Of a DNA stretch of 64,000 bases, positions 34,135 through 42,394 are shown piece by piece (the stretch's first letter is position 1; every line of letters starts with the position of its first letter). Made by a program: the position numbers and the translations under genes. Origin of the DNA: Candidatus Nanopelagicus limnes (GTDB lineage: Bacteria > Actinomycetota > Actinomycetes > Nanopelagicales > Nanopelagicaceae); contig NZ_CP016768.2 of the NCBI RefSeq assembly GCF_002287885.2, forward strand, positions 496,001 to 560,000, read 5' to 3'. The notes below the pieces were generated by a model, which searched no databases, was not told where the DNA came from, and saw only the letters and a program-made list of their open reading frames with translations.

Positions 34135-34210
34135 AACAATCCAATTCTTCCTCTCATTTTTCCCTACGGGGGTGGCGGTTGGTAATTAGTTGAGCCAAGC
34201 CATAACCTTT

Positions 34211-34224
34211 CCCCCTTCAGGGGG
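34211..34224 (+). promoter_or_regulatory. SD-sequestering hairpin of the DksA-like gene
   Basis: CCCCC-TTCA-GGGGG forms a compact hairpin whose 3' arm is the only SD for GTG 34229 (4-nt spacer). It mirrors the arrangement in the divergent ileS leader. Confidence 0.45.
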
Positions 34225-34228
34225 TAAT

Positions 34229-35011
34229 GTGGCTATCAAGAAGTTGTTTAAGAAATCATCAAAGAAAAATTCAAAATCAGCAGCAAAAAAGCCTGCTAAA
34301 AAAGTGGCTAAAAAGGTAGTGGCTAAAAAGCCTGCACCTAAGAAAGCTGCAAAAAAGATTGCCAAACGCTCACCAAATATTGTTAAGCCATCACTAGCCA
34401 AAAAACCTAGCTTCAAAAAAGCGCCGGGAAAACCCTTTCCAGCAAAATTACAAACTTCAACATCTGGTTCTTCAACCACAATTTCAGTAACGTCAACGAT
34501 GCCAAATGCAAATGCACAACCAATCGTAGAAGAACGTAGATTGGTGATGTTGCCACCGCCTAAGCCAGTTCTTAAGTCCAAGAAAGCTGCTGCGCTTAAG
34601 CCGATTAAAAGCGCACCAGCGCCTTTAATTGTTAACTCAGGTGAAAATGCTTGGAACGCCGCCGAACTAAAGAGCATAAAAGCTGAACTATCAAAAGATT
34701 TGATTCGCTTAAAGAAAGAGTTAGAAATCGCAGAGGCTGAAATGGAAGATTTAGTTGAAGCAGCAGGTGTTGGAGCTGGCGATGACCAAGCAGATGCTGG
34801 TGCGAAAACCTTTGAACGCGAACATGAGATGTCTTTGGTTTACAACGCCAGAGATATGGTGCAACAAACCGAGCGAGCTTTAGAGAGAATTGAAAGTAAA
34901 ACTTACGGCAAGTGTGAAGAATGTGGAAACTTTGTTGGTAAAGCTAGATTGCAAGTTTTCCCACGCGCAACTCTTTGTATGGTTTGTAAGCAAAAGGAGG
35001 AACGACGCTGA
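34229..35011 (+). CDS. Lysine-rich protein with C-terminal DksA/TraR zinc finger
   Basis: 260-residue two-part protein. The N-terminal half (about 2-75) is Lys/Ala/Pro-rich with AKK and PAKK repeats like histone H1 or the tails of actinobacterial HU, so it likely binds DNA or RNA. After a linker, a helical segment leads to a C4 zinc finger, CEEC ... CMVC, at the C-terminus, the DksA/TraR type that acts at the RNA polymerase secondary channel. GTG 34229 was chosen; a TTG at 34190 would translate through the SD hairpin. Similar proteins precede lspA in other actinobacteria. Its stop codon overlaps the lspA start. Confidence 0.8.
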   Translation: MAIKKLFKKSSKKNSKSAAKKPAKKVAKKVVAKKPAPKKAAKKIAKRSPNIVKPSLAKKPSFKKAPGKPFPAKLQTSTSGSSTTISVTSTMPNANAQPIVEERRLVMLPPPKPVLKSKKAAALKPIKSAPAPLIVNSGENAWNAAELKSIKAELSKDLIRLKKELEIAEAEMEDLVEAAGVGAGDDQADAGAKTFEREHEMSLVYNARDMVQQTERALERIESKTYGKCEECGNFVGKARLQVFPRATLCMVCKQKEERR

Positions 35012-35493
35012 ACTTAATTCAGCGAAAGTGGTTAGCGGTAACCGCTCTAATAGTTTTTGCCTTAGATTATTCAACTAAAACTTTAGCTCTAAATTACCTA
35101 ACTACGCAGCCAAAACAAATCCTTGGAACCTTCCTGCAGCTTCGGTTAACTTTTAATTCAGGTGCAGCTTTTAGCCTTGCCTCTAGTGGCACGATATTTT
35201 TATCCTCCTTTGCAATCATAGTTTCGGCAGCGATTTTTTATTATGGAAGAAAAGTAACCTCCAAGCGATGGGCGTTCGCCCTAGGTCTTGCACTCGGTGG
35301 AATATTTGGAAATTTATCAGATCGAATATTTAGACCACCAGGTGCGTTACAAGGAGAAGTAGTTGATTGGATTCAACTTCCGAACTGGCCAGTTTTTAAT
35401 GTTGCAGATATGGCAGTAGTTAGCGCAGCTTTTGTAGTTTCATATTTAAGTTGGAAGAATGTGCCATTTAGCAAGAATCGAGATGATTCATGA
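35008..35493 (+). CDS. lspA: Lipoprotein signal peptidase II with CTG start
   Basis: Cleaves prolipoprotein signal peptides after Lgt (encoded at 46353) has lipidated them. From CTG 35008 the 161-residue product has four membrane helices and the LspA motifs FALDYSTK at about 17-24, NSGAAFS at 50-56, GNLSDR at 101-106 (catalytic Asp105) and FNVAD at 130-134 (catalytic Asp134). In this frame, between the upstream stop (34987-34989) and these motifs there is no ATG, GTG or TTG. CTG 35008 has an ideal SD (AGGAGG, 7-nt spacer) and overlaps the upstream stop as CTGA. Its stop overlaps the rluD-like ATG (ATGA). Confidence 0.88.
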   Translation: MNLIQRKWLAVTALIVFALDYSTKTLALNYLTTQPKQILGTFLQLRLTFNSGAAFSLASSGTIFLSSFAIIVSAAIFYYGRKVTSKRWAFALGLALGGIFGNLSDRIFRPPGALQGEVVDWIQLPNWPVFNVADMAVVSAAFVVSYLSWKNVPFSKNRDDS

Positions 35494-36428
35494 GTGAACG
35501 TGAAATTAGGAATCTCTCTATTCCAGAAGGATTAAATCAAGAGAGAGTGGATGCAGCGCTATCTAGATTATTAGGGCTCTCTCGCAATGTAATTGTTGGA
35601 TTAATTGAGCATGGAGAGATTTCCAAGGATGGAAAAGCAGTTGGTAAATCAGATCGAGTGGCAACTGGTGATCAACTAGAGATTTTGCTGCCGGCCGCAA
35701 AGGGTGAAGCCAAATTAGTTGCCACGCCAATTGATGGTTTAAAAGTTGTTTATGATGATGAGTTTTTAATAGTGATTGATAAACCTGTTGGAATTGCCGC
35801 TCATCCAAGTCCTGGCTGGCAAGGAGCCACTGTAGTTGGCGCCATATTTGCAGCTGGTTACCAATTGGCAACTTCAGGAGCTGCTGAGCGACAAGGTGTT
35901 GTGCATAGATTAGATGTTGGAACTTCAGGTTTAATGGTAGTTGCAAAAAATGAGGTTGCTTATTCAAAGTTGAAGGATCAGTTTAGAGATCGCACAGTGT
36001 CAAAGGTTTACCATGCATTAGCGCAAGGTCATATGGATCCAACAGTTGGCACAATTGATGCACCAATTGATAGGCACCCAAGAGAGGATTATCGATTTGC
36101 TGTTGTCGCAAATGGCAAACCAAGTATTACTCACTACAAAACATTAGAGGTTTTTCCAGCGGTAACTTTGCTAGAGATTGAACTTGAAACTGGCAGGACT
36201 CATCAAATACGAGTTCACTTTTCAGCACTTCATCATCCATTAGTTGGCGATTTAACCTATGGATCAGATCCCGCCCTAGCCACACGCCTTGGCATCACCA
36301 GACCTTGGCTGCATGCAAAGCAGCTCGCTTTTGATCACCCAGCAAGTGGTGAACGTTTATCCTTTAATGCAGAGTACCCAGCGGACCTGACACGCTCATT
36401 AGAGGTACTTTCAGATATTTCCCGCTAG
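35490..36428 (+). CDS. RluD/RluA-family 23S rRNA pseudouridine synthase
   Basis: 312 residues: an N-terminal S4 RNA-binding domain (about 12-70) and the catalytic domain with HRLDVGTSGLMVVAK at about 136-150, containing the nucleophilic Asp of the RluA family. Further motifs are KPVGIAAHPS near 95-104 and GRTHQIRVH near 232-240. The exact uridine is not predictable. It is translationally coupled to lspA, an arrangement conserved in many Gram-positive bacteria. Confidence 0.9.
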   Translation: MSEREIRNLSIPEGLNQERVDAALSRLLGLSRNVIVGLIEHGEISKDGKAVGKSDRVATGDQLEILLPAAKGEAKLVATPIDGLKVVYDDEFLIVIDKPVGIAAHPSPGWQGATVVGAIFAAGYQLATSGAAERQGVVHRLDVGTSGLMVVAKNEVAYSKLKDQFRDRTVSKVYHALAQGHMDPTVGTIDAPIDRHPREDYRFAVVANGKPSITHYKTLEVFPAVTLLEIELETGRTHQIRVHFSALHHPLVGDLTYGSDPALATRLGITRPWLHAKQLAFDHPASGERLSFNAEYPADLTRSLEVLSDISR

Positions 36429-36444
36429 ATATATCGCGCAGTAG

Positions 36445-36450
36445 TAATCT
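36445..36450 (+). promoter_or_regulatory. -10 box, leaderless dnaE
   Basis: TAATCT lies 8 nt upstream of the dnaE ATG; no SD is seen. Confidence 0.45.
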
Positions 36451-36458
36451 CGCCACCC

Positions 36459-39400
36459 ATGCCAATCTCAGCCGGAATCCCAAAAAACTCGGAGAATTTT
36501 GTGCACCTTCATGTGCACACCGAGTACTCAATGCTGGATGGGGCAGCCAAAATATCTGAATTAGTTGCTGAAGTTGCTAATCAAAATATGCCAGCGATTG
36601 CAATGACTGATCATGGAAATGTTTTTGGTGCATTTGAATTTAACAAATTAGCAAAAGCAGCTGGCGTTAAACCAATCATTGGCATTGAAGCATATGTAGC
36701 ACCTGAATCCAGATTTGATAAGCGCAGAGTTAAGTGGGCAGAAGGCGGTGAAGATGATGTTTCTGGCGGCGGTGCTTACACTCACATGACTTTGCTGGCC
36801 GAAAATAATCAGGGATTATCAAATCTATTTAAACTCTCATCCCTTGCATCCTTAGAAGGTTTTTATTACAAACCAAGAATGGATCAAGAGTTGCTAGCGA
36901 AATACTCAAAAGGAATCATCGCCACCACTGGCTGTCCAGGCGGGGAGATTCAAACTCGCTTGCGCATGGGTGGCTACAAGGAAGCGGTAGCTGCTGCCTC
37001 ACGGATGCGAGATATTTTTGGAGCTGATAACTACTTCTTAGAGGTAATGGATCACTCAATTGATATTGAAAAACGAGTTCTAACAGATTTGTTAAAGCTG
37101 GGTAAAGAATTAAATCTGCCATTACTAGCTACTAATGATTTGCACTATACCCATCATAAAGATGCAGCGGCTCATGAAGTGATGCTTTGTATTCAGTCAG
37201 GTTCAACCCTGGCAGATCCAAAGCGATTCAAGTTTGATAACTCTGAATTTTATCTAAAGAGTGCGCAACAAATGCGCCAGTTATTTAAAGATTTGCCAGG
37301 AGCCTGTGATAACACCTTATTAATTGCTGAGCGGTGTGAGATAACTATGCGAGAAGGTGAGAATCTTCTGCCACGTTTTCCAGTTCCAGCAGGTGAAAGT
37401 GAAGATAGCTGGTTGATAAAACAATCTAATCAAGGTTTAGCTGCCAAAATGAATGATCAGATTCCACCTGAGTACCAGGAAAGACTTAATTTTGAATTAG
37501 ATGTAATGATAAAGATGGGTTTTCCAGGTTACTTCTTAGTGGTGGCAGATCTTTGTAATCATGCGCGCCAAGTTGGAATCCGAGTTGGTCCAGGTAGAGG
37601 CTCGGCTGCAGGTTCACTTGTTTCATACTCGCTAGGTATAACCGGTCTTGATCCAATTAAGTTTGGCTTACTCTTTGAGCGATTCTTAAATCCAGAGCGA
37701 ATCTCCATGCCAGATATTGACTTAGATTTTGATGAAAGAAGACGATCAGAGATGATCGCTTACGCCACAGCTCAATATGGTGATGATCGAGTCGCACAAA
37801 TCATTACCTATGGCACTATTAAATCTAAACAAGCAATCAAGGACTCAACTCGAGTTTTAGGTTATCCCTACGCACTCGGTGAGCGATTAACTAAATCACT
37901 TCCGCCATCAGTCATGGGTAAAGATATTTCACTTAGTGGAATTTTTGATATGGATAATGACCGATATGGCGAAGCCAGTGAGTTTAGAAATCTGTATGAA
38001 GCAGATCCTGACTCAAAAAGAATTGTTGATACTGCCCTTGGCATTGAAGGCTTAAAGCGACAATGGGGAGTGCATGCAGCTGGAGTTATTTTAAGTAAGG
38101 AGCCTTTACTCGATGTAATTCCAATTCACCGTCGTGAGGCAGATGGGGCAATCATTACCCAGTTTGATATGGGTGCTTGTGAAGCAACTGGCTTATTGAA
38201 AATGGATTTTTTAGGTCTGCGAAACCTTTCAGTTCTAGATGATTGCTTGATAAATATTGAAAAGAATTTAGGTAAGACCATTGTTTTGGAAACCTTGCCA
38301 TTAAAAGATCAGAAAACTTTTGAATTACTTTCTCGAGGTGACACCCTTGGAGTATTTCAGCTAGATAGCGCACCAATTAGATCACTCCTTAGATCTATGG
38401 CTCCGGATAGTTTTGAAGATATTGCAGCTGTTATTGCGCTTTATCGACCGGGTCCAATGGGTGAGGATTCACATAACAAATATGCCGATTACAAGAATGG
38501 CCGAAAGGCTCCGGTGGCTATTCACCCTGAATTAGATAAGCCATTAAATGAGATCCTAAAAGATACTTACGGTTTAATTGTTTATCAGGAGCAGGTATTA
38601 GCGATTGCCCGAAAAGTTGCTGGTTTCACTCTTGGTCGCGCGGATTTGTTAAGAAAAGCGATGGGTAAAAAAGATAAAAAGATTTTGGATAAGGAAAGAG
38701 TTCATTTTGAAGAAGGTATGAAATCAAATGGTTTCTCTGAGGATGCAACTGAAAAACTCTGGCAAACACTGATTCCTTTCTCTGATTATGCATTTAATAG
38801 AGCTCATAGCGCGGGTTATGGTTTGCTCTCATTTTGGACTGCCTACCTAAAGGCAAATTATCCAGCTGAATACATGGCAGCACTTCTAACAAGTGTTAGA
38901 GATGATAAAGATAAGAGCGCCTTGTATTTAAATGAATGCAGGCGCATGGGTATTAAAGTTTTACCTCCAGATGTTAATGAGTCTGATTCTGGCTACACAC
39001 CTATTGGAAAAGATATTCGCTTTGGCTTAACAGCAATTCGAAATGTTGGTGAAAACGTTGTGGCTTCAATTATTGAAAATCGAAAAATTAAGGGTAAGTA
39101 TGTAAGTTTTGGTGAGTTTCTAGCCAAGGTGGATTCACATGTTTGCAACAAGAAAACTATTGAATCCCTCATAAAGGCTGGAGCTTTTGATTCACTTGGT
39201 CACACTCGTCGTGGATTGATGATGGTTTATTTAGAAGCACTAGATGCAGTTGGTGAAGCGAAGAGGGCAGAGGCGATTGGGCAATTTGATCTATTTGGTT
39301 CTGCAAATACAACATCTTCAGTTAGCGGCGTTGATTTAGATATTCCAAATAGCGAGTGGGAAAAAATGATGCTCCTGGGTTATGAGCGAGAAATGCTTGG

Positions 39401-39986
39401 GCTCTATGTATCCGATCATCCACTCCTAGGTGTTGAGCACATTCTTAAATCGGTGGCAGATTTTTCAATTAGCCAGCTTTCAGAAGTTGCTCATGATCAA
39501 ATAATAAGTATTGGTGGCTTAATCACTCAGATTCAACGAAAGGTTTCAAAGCAGGGAACTCCTTGGGCAATTGTTACTGTTGAAGATTTAGAGGGTGCGG
39601 TGGATGTTCTATTCTTCTCAAATTCTTATGCAACTCATGGTGTAAATCTGGTCGAAGATCGAATTGTTGCAATTCGTGGACGTGTAGATAAGCGCGAGGA
39701 ACAACCAAGGATTTCTGCTCTAGATTTAACATTGCCAGATTTAAAGCAAGTACCAACTGGCCCATTGATAATTTCTATGGCTGCATCCAGATGCACACCA
39801 CCGGTTATTGATCGCATGAGTGAAATATTAAAATCTCACCCCGGTGCCAGAGAGGTTCACTTAAGACTTATCGATGGCGAGAAAAAGACAATCTTAAAAC
39901 TTGATGAAGCTTTGAAGGTTACTTCCTCACCGGGCTTAAGTGCTGATCTTAAAACTGTACTTGGCCCAGACTGCTTAGTTGTTTAA
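36459..39986 (+). CDS. dnaE: DNA polymerase III alpha subunit
   Basis: Replicative polymerase (1175 residues), type DnaE1. An N-terminal PHP domain begins HLHVHTEYSMLDGA near 15-28 and keeps several metal ligands, so PHP proofreading is possible, as in other actinobacteria. The polymerase domain has GPGRGSAAGSLVSY near 379-392 and the catalytic PDIDLDFDERRR near 419-430. It is followed by the tandem HhH region and an OB domain near the C-terminus. It is the first gene before the HisA-like gene, 6 nt apart. Confidence 0.95.
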   Translation: MPISAGIPKNSENFVHLHVHTEYSMLDGAAKISELVAEVANQNMPAIAMTDHGNVFGAFEFNKLAKAAGVKPIIGIEAYVAPESRFDKRRVKWAEGGEDDVSGGGAYTHMTLLAENNQGLSNLFKLSSLASLEGFYYKPRMDQELLAKYSKGIIATTGCPGGEIQTRLRMGGYKEAVAAASRMRDIFGADNYFLEVMDHSIDIEKRVLTDLLKLGKELNLPLLATNDLHYTHHKDAAAHEVMLCIQSGSTLADPKRFKFDNSEFYLKSAQQMRQLFKDLPGACDNTLLIAERCEITMREGENLLPRFPVPAGESEDSWLIKQSNQGLAAKMNDQIPPEYQERLNFELDVMIKMGFPGYFLVVADLCNHARQVGIRVGPGRGSAAGSLVSYSLGITGLDPIKFGLLFERFLNPERISMPDIDLDFDERRRSEMIAYATAQYGDDRVAQIITYGTIKSKQAIKDSTRVLGYPYALGERLTKSLPPSVMGKDISLSGIFDMDNDRYGEASEFRNLYEADPDSKRIVDTALGIEGLKRQWGVHAAGVILSKEPLLDVIPIHRREADGAIITQFDMGACEATGLLKMDFLGLRNLSVLDDCLINIEKNLGKTIVLETLPLKDQKTFELLSRGDTLGVFQLDSAPIRSLLRSMAPDSFEDIAAVIALYRPGPMGEDSHNKYADYKNGRKAPVAIHPELDKPLNEILKDTYGLIVYQEQVLAIARKVAGFTLGRADLLRKAMGKKDKKILDKERVHFEEGMKSNGFSEDATEKLWQTLIPFSDYAFNRAHSAGYGLLSFWTAYLKANYPAEYMAALLTSVRDDKDKSALYLNECRRMGIKVLPPDVNESDSGYTPIGKDIRFGLTAIRNVGENVVASIIENRKIKGKYVSFGEFLAKVDSHVCNKKTIESLIKAGAFDSLGHTRRGLMMVYLEALDAVGEAKRAEAIGQFDLFGSANTTSSVSGVDLDIPNSEWEKMMLLGYEREMLGLYVSDHPLLGVEHILKSVADFSISQLSEVAHDQIISIGGLITQIQRKVSKQGTPWAIVTVEDLEGAVDVLFFSNSYATHGVNLVEDRIVAIRGRVDKREEQPRISALDLTLPDLKQVPTGPLIISMAASRCTPPVIDRMSEILKSHPGAREVHLRLIDGEKKTILKLDEALKVTSSPGLSADLKTVLGPDCLVV

Positions 39987-39992
39987 TCCAAA

Positions 39993-40703
39993 ATGAAGCA
40001 ACTTCAGTTATTGCCAGCAATAGACATTGCATCTGGACAGGTTATTCAATCTAAGAATTTGAGCACTTCAAATATTTCTGGCACACCACAGCAAGTTATC
40101 GATTACTTTGTTTCAAAGGGAACAAAATGGATTCATCTAGTGGACTTAGATGCGGCTTATTCAACTGGTGATAATTCTGATTTAATAAAGAATTTAACTA
40201 CAGCCAATGACGTGGAGATTCAATTATCTGGCGGAATTATCAATCAGGCTTCATTGAGCAACGCTCTTGAAACAAAAGCAAAATGGATTAATTTATCAAC
40301 GGGTGCGTTAACTGATATGGATTGGGTGAAGGAAACCCTTAATCTATACCCAGATAGAGTTTGTGTTTCCCTTGATGTAGTTGATGAGCGTTTAATCGCT
40401 CGGGGCAGTGGAATCGTTGTTGGAGATCTTTGGAAACATCTTGAGGAGTTGAATAAATCTGGATGTAAACGGTTTGTTGTAACCGATAACAAAACTGATG
40501 GAAAAATGATGGGCCCAAATTTTGATCTACTGGCTAAGGTCTCTGCTCAGAGTGGAGCAGCAATTATTGCAAGTGGTGGAGTGTCAGATTTATCTGATTT
40601 AGTTAAATTGCGTCAGATGGGATTAGAGGGCGTAATTGTTGGCAAAGCGCTCTATGAAGGTGGATTGGACCTAACAGCTGCTTTAGAAATCTGCTACCAA
40701 TAA
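39993..40703 (+). CDS. hisA: HisA/PriA-like phosphoribosyl isomerase
   Basis: TIM-barrel isomerase of 236 residues. Closest visible resemblance is to actinobacterial PriA, which serves both histidine (ProFAR to PRFAR) and tryptophan (PRA isomerase) synthesis. LLPAIDI with the first catalytic Asp (about residue 11), HLVDLDAAY near 49-57, the LSGGI phosphate loop, and FVVTDNKTDG with the second catalytic Asp are kept. Positions that handle PRA in M. tuberculosis PriA differ: Arg19 is Gln, and the RGRGW loop (Arg143, Trp145) is RGSGI. It may therefore be HisA-only. It stands directly before trpE. Confidence 0.82.
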   Translation: MKQLQLLPAIDIASGQVIQSKNLSTSNISGTPQQVIDYFVSKGTKWIHLVDLDAAYSTGDNSDLIKNLTTANDVEIQLSGGIINQASLSNALETKAKWINLSTGALTDMDWVKETLNLYPDRVCVSLDVVDERLIARGSGIVVGDLWKHLEELNKSGCKRFVVTDNKTDGKMMGPNFDLLAKVSAQSGAAIIASGGVSDLSDLVKLRQMGLEGVIVGKALYEGGLDLTAALEICYQ

Positions 40704-40742
40704 GCGGCGCCAGGTGATTGCTTATTACGGCAGAATAGGTAG

Positions 40743-42242
40743 GTGGAAAAAGCGCTGTTATCAATTGAGAAATTCCGTGAGTACGCCCGCGAATTTAATG
40801 TCATTCCTGTAGCTCGAAAAATAATTGATAAAGATCAAACTCCACTTTCTATATACAGTAAATTAACTAGTCACCGACCCGGAACATTTCTGCTTGAATC
40901 GGCGGAGTCTGGCATATGGGCTCGCTACTCATTTATTGGCGTAAATAGCCAAGCAACTTTAACTGAAGCGAATGGCGCAGCAATTTGGAGTGGCGTGATG
41001 CCAGCTGGTGCACCAACTGGAATAGATCCACTGGAAGCATTAAGGATTGCTACCAATCATCTAAAGAGTCCAAAGATTGATGGCTTACCACCACTAACCG
41101 GTGGCCTCGTTGGCTATTTAGGATATGAAATCGTTAGACGGCTTGAGAAATTAACTAATCAATCAAAGAAAGATATTGATATTCCTGAGATTGCCATGAT
41201 GTTGACATCAGATTTGGCAGTTTTTGATCATCACGAAGGGGTAATCACATTAATTGCTAATGCTATTAATTGGGATGGCAGTTCAGAGCGAGTTGATTTA
41301 GCGTATGACACAGCAATCCAGCGGCTAGACAAGATGCAAATGGATTTATCTGAAGTAAAGCCAGCTCAATTAGTTGAAATACAAAAACGGGTTAACCCCG
41401 TCTATGAGCGAAACACATCTGATCAAAGTTATATCGACAAGGTGAAAGTAATCAAAGAGGAGATTAAATCTGGAGAGGCGTTTCAAGTAGTACTTTCACA
41501 GCGGTTTAATATGCCTAATCTTTCAGAGCCATTTGATTTGTATCGTGTTTTACGGGAACAAAACCCAAGTCCTTACATGTATCTATTCCGATTTAATGAT
41601 GACCTATCAATTGTTGGATCAAGCCCAGAAGCATTGGTTAAAGTTACCGGCAGTGATGTGGTGATCCATCCAATTGCAGGAACTAGGCCAAGGGGCAAGA
41701 CGCCGGCTGATGATGAAAGCATTGCAAATGAATTGCTTAAGGATCCAAAGGAGCGAGCAGAACACTTGATGCTAGTGGATTTAGGTAGAAACGATTTAGG
41801 TCGTGTTTGCAAAGCAGGATCTGTTGAAGTAACGCAATTCATGCAGATTGAAAAATACTCACATGTTATGCATATTGTTTCAACTGTGAATGGGCAATTA
41901 GCAGAATCATTTGCACCGATAGAAGCATTGTTTGCAGTATTTCCAGCCGGCACACTATCTGGAGCACCGAAACCTCGAGCTATGCAAATCATCGAAGAGA
42001 ATGAACCAACCAGGCGAGGTATATATGGTGGAACTATTGGATATTTAGATTTCACTGGAAATATTGACACCTGTATTGCAATCAGAACTGCGGTAATTAA
42101 AAATGGAACAGCTTATGTTCAAGCTGGTGCTGGGATCGTTGCTGACTCTGATCCTGAATCTGAAAATCAAGAGTGTATTAATAAGGCAGCAGCTGTGCTT
42201 GGCGCAGTAGCCACAGCAAATGCAATGGCAGTGTCCAAATGA
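40743..42242 (+). CDS. trpE: Anthranilate synthase component I
   Basis: Chorismate-utilising enzyme of 499 residues. The C-terminal catalytic half has SSPEALVKV, PIAGTRPRGKT near 312-322, KERAEHLMLVDLGRNDLGRV near 337-356 and FPAGTLSGAPKPRA near 400-413. The LLES motif of the Trp feedback site is kept near 50-53 (FLLESAES). GTG start with only a weak SD. No trpG or trpD is in the window. Its stop overlaps a 51-codon frame. No Trp-codon leader peptide lies upstream. Confidence 0.93.
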   Translation: MEKALLSIEKFREYAREFNVIPVARKIIDKDQTPLSIYSKLTSHRPGTFLLESAESGIWARYSFIGVNSQATLTEANGAAIWSGVMPAGAPTGIDPLEALRIATNHLKSPKIDGLPPLTGGLVGYLGYEIVRRLEKLTNQSKKDIDIPEIAMMLTSDLAVFDHHEGVITLIANAINWDGSSERVDLAYDTAIQRLDKMQMDLSEVKPAQLVEIQKRVNPVYERNTSDQSYIDKVKVIKEEIKSGEAFQVVLSQRFNMPNLSEPFDLYRVLREQNPSPYMYLFRFNDDLSIVGSSPEALVKVTGSDVVIHPIAGTRPRGKTPADDESIANELLKDPKERAEHLMLVDLGRNDLGRVCKAGSVEVTQFMQIEKYSHVMHIVSTVNGQLAESFAPIEALFAVFPAGTLSGAPKPRAMQIIEENEPTRRGIYGGTIGYLDFTGNIDTCIAIRTAVIKNGTAYVQAGAGIVADSDPESENQECINKAAAVLGAVATANAMAVSK

Positions 42243-42394
42243 GAGGTTCAATCATTGGCAGCTTATTAATTATTAGCTTGGCAATATTTCTGATCATACG
42301 ATTAAGCAGAAAAGATGCCACTAAAAAATATGAGATGAAACCTAAAAATAAATGGAATTCCTTATCGGAAGGTATTGACCCAACTAATGAGTGA
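42239..42394 (+). CDS. Small single-pass membrane protein in trp operon
   Basis: 51-codon frame starting ATGA-coupled to the trpE stop and ending 8 bp inside trpC. Residues 4-20 form one hydrophobic helix (SIIGSLLIISLAIFLII), followed by a basic, charged tail (RLSRKDATKKYEMKPK). Coupled start, exact fit between trpE and trpC and typical N-in/positive-inside layout support a real gene. M. tuberculosis has a larger Trp-associated membrane protein gene (Rv1610) at the same place, so this may be a reduced counterpart; sequence similarity cannot be shown by eye. Confidence 0.6.
   Translation: MRGSIIGSLLIISLAIFLIIRLSRKDATKKYEMKPKNKWNSLSEGIDPTNE

Noticed and set aside
34117-34189. T-box riboswitch upstream of ileS
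   Set aside because: Actinobacterial ileS genes often have a translational T-box, but the gap here is only about 75-120 nt, with no stem I and no GGTGGNACC-type T-box sequence; only a 5-bp hairpin over the SD is seen.
34186-34677. Minus-strand 163-residue hydrophobic reading frame
   Set aside because: It is the antisense of the Lys/Ala-rich region of the DksA-like gene; low-complexity AAG/GCT codons on one strand give Leu/Phe/Ala-rich open frames on the other.
40704-40742. Trp attenuator or leader peptide before trpE
   Set aside because: The 39-nt gap has no Trp codon pair, no small start-stop frame and no terminator hairpin.
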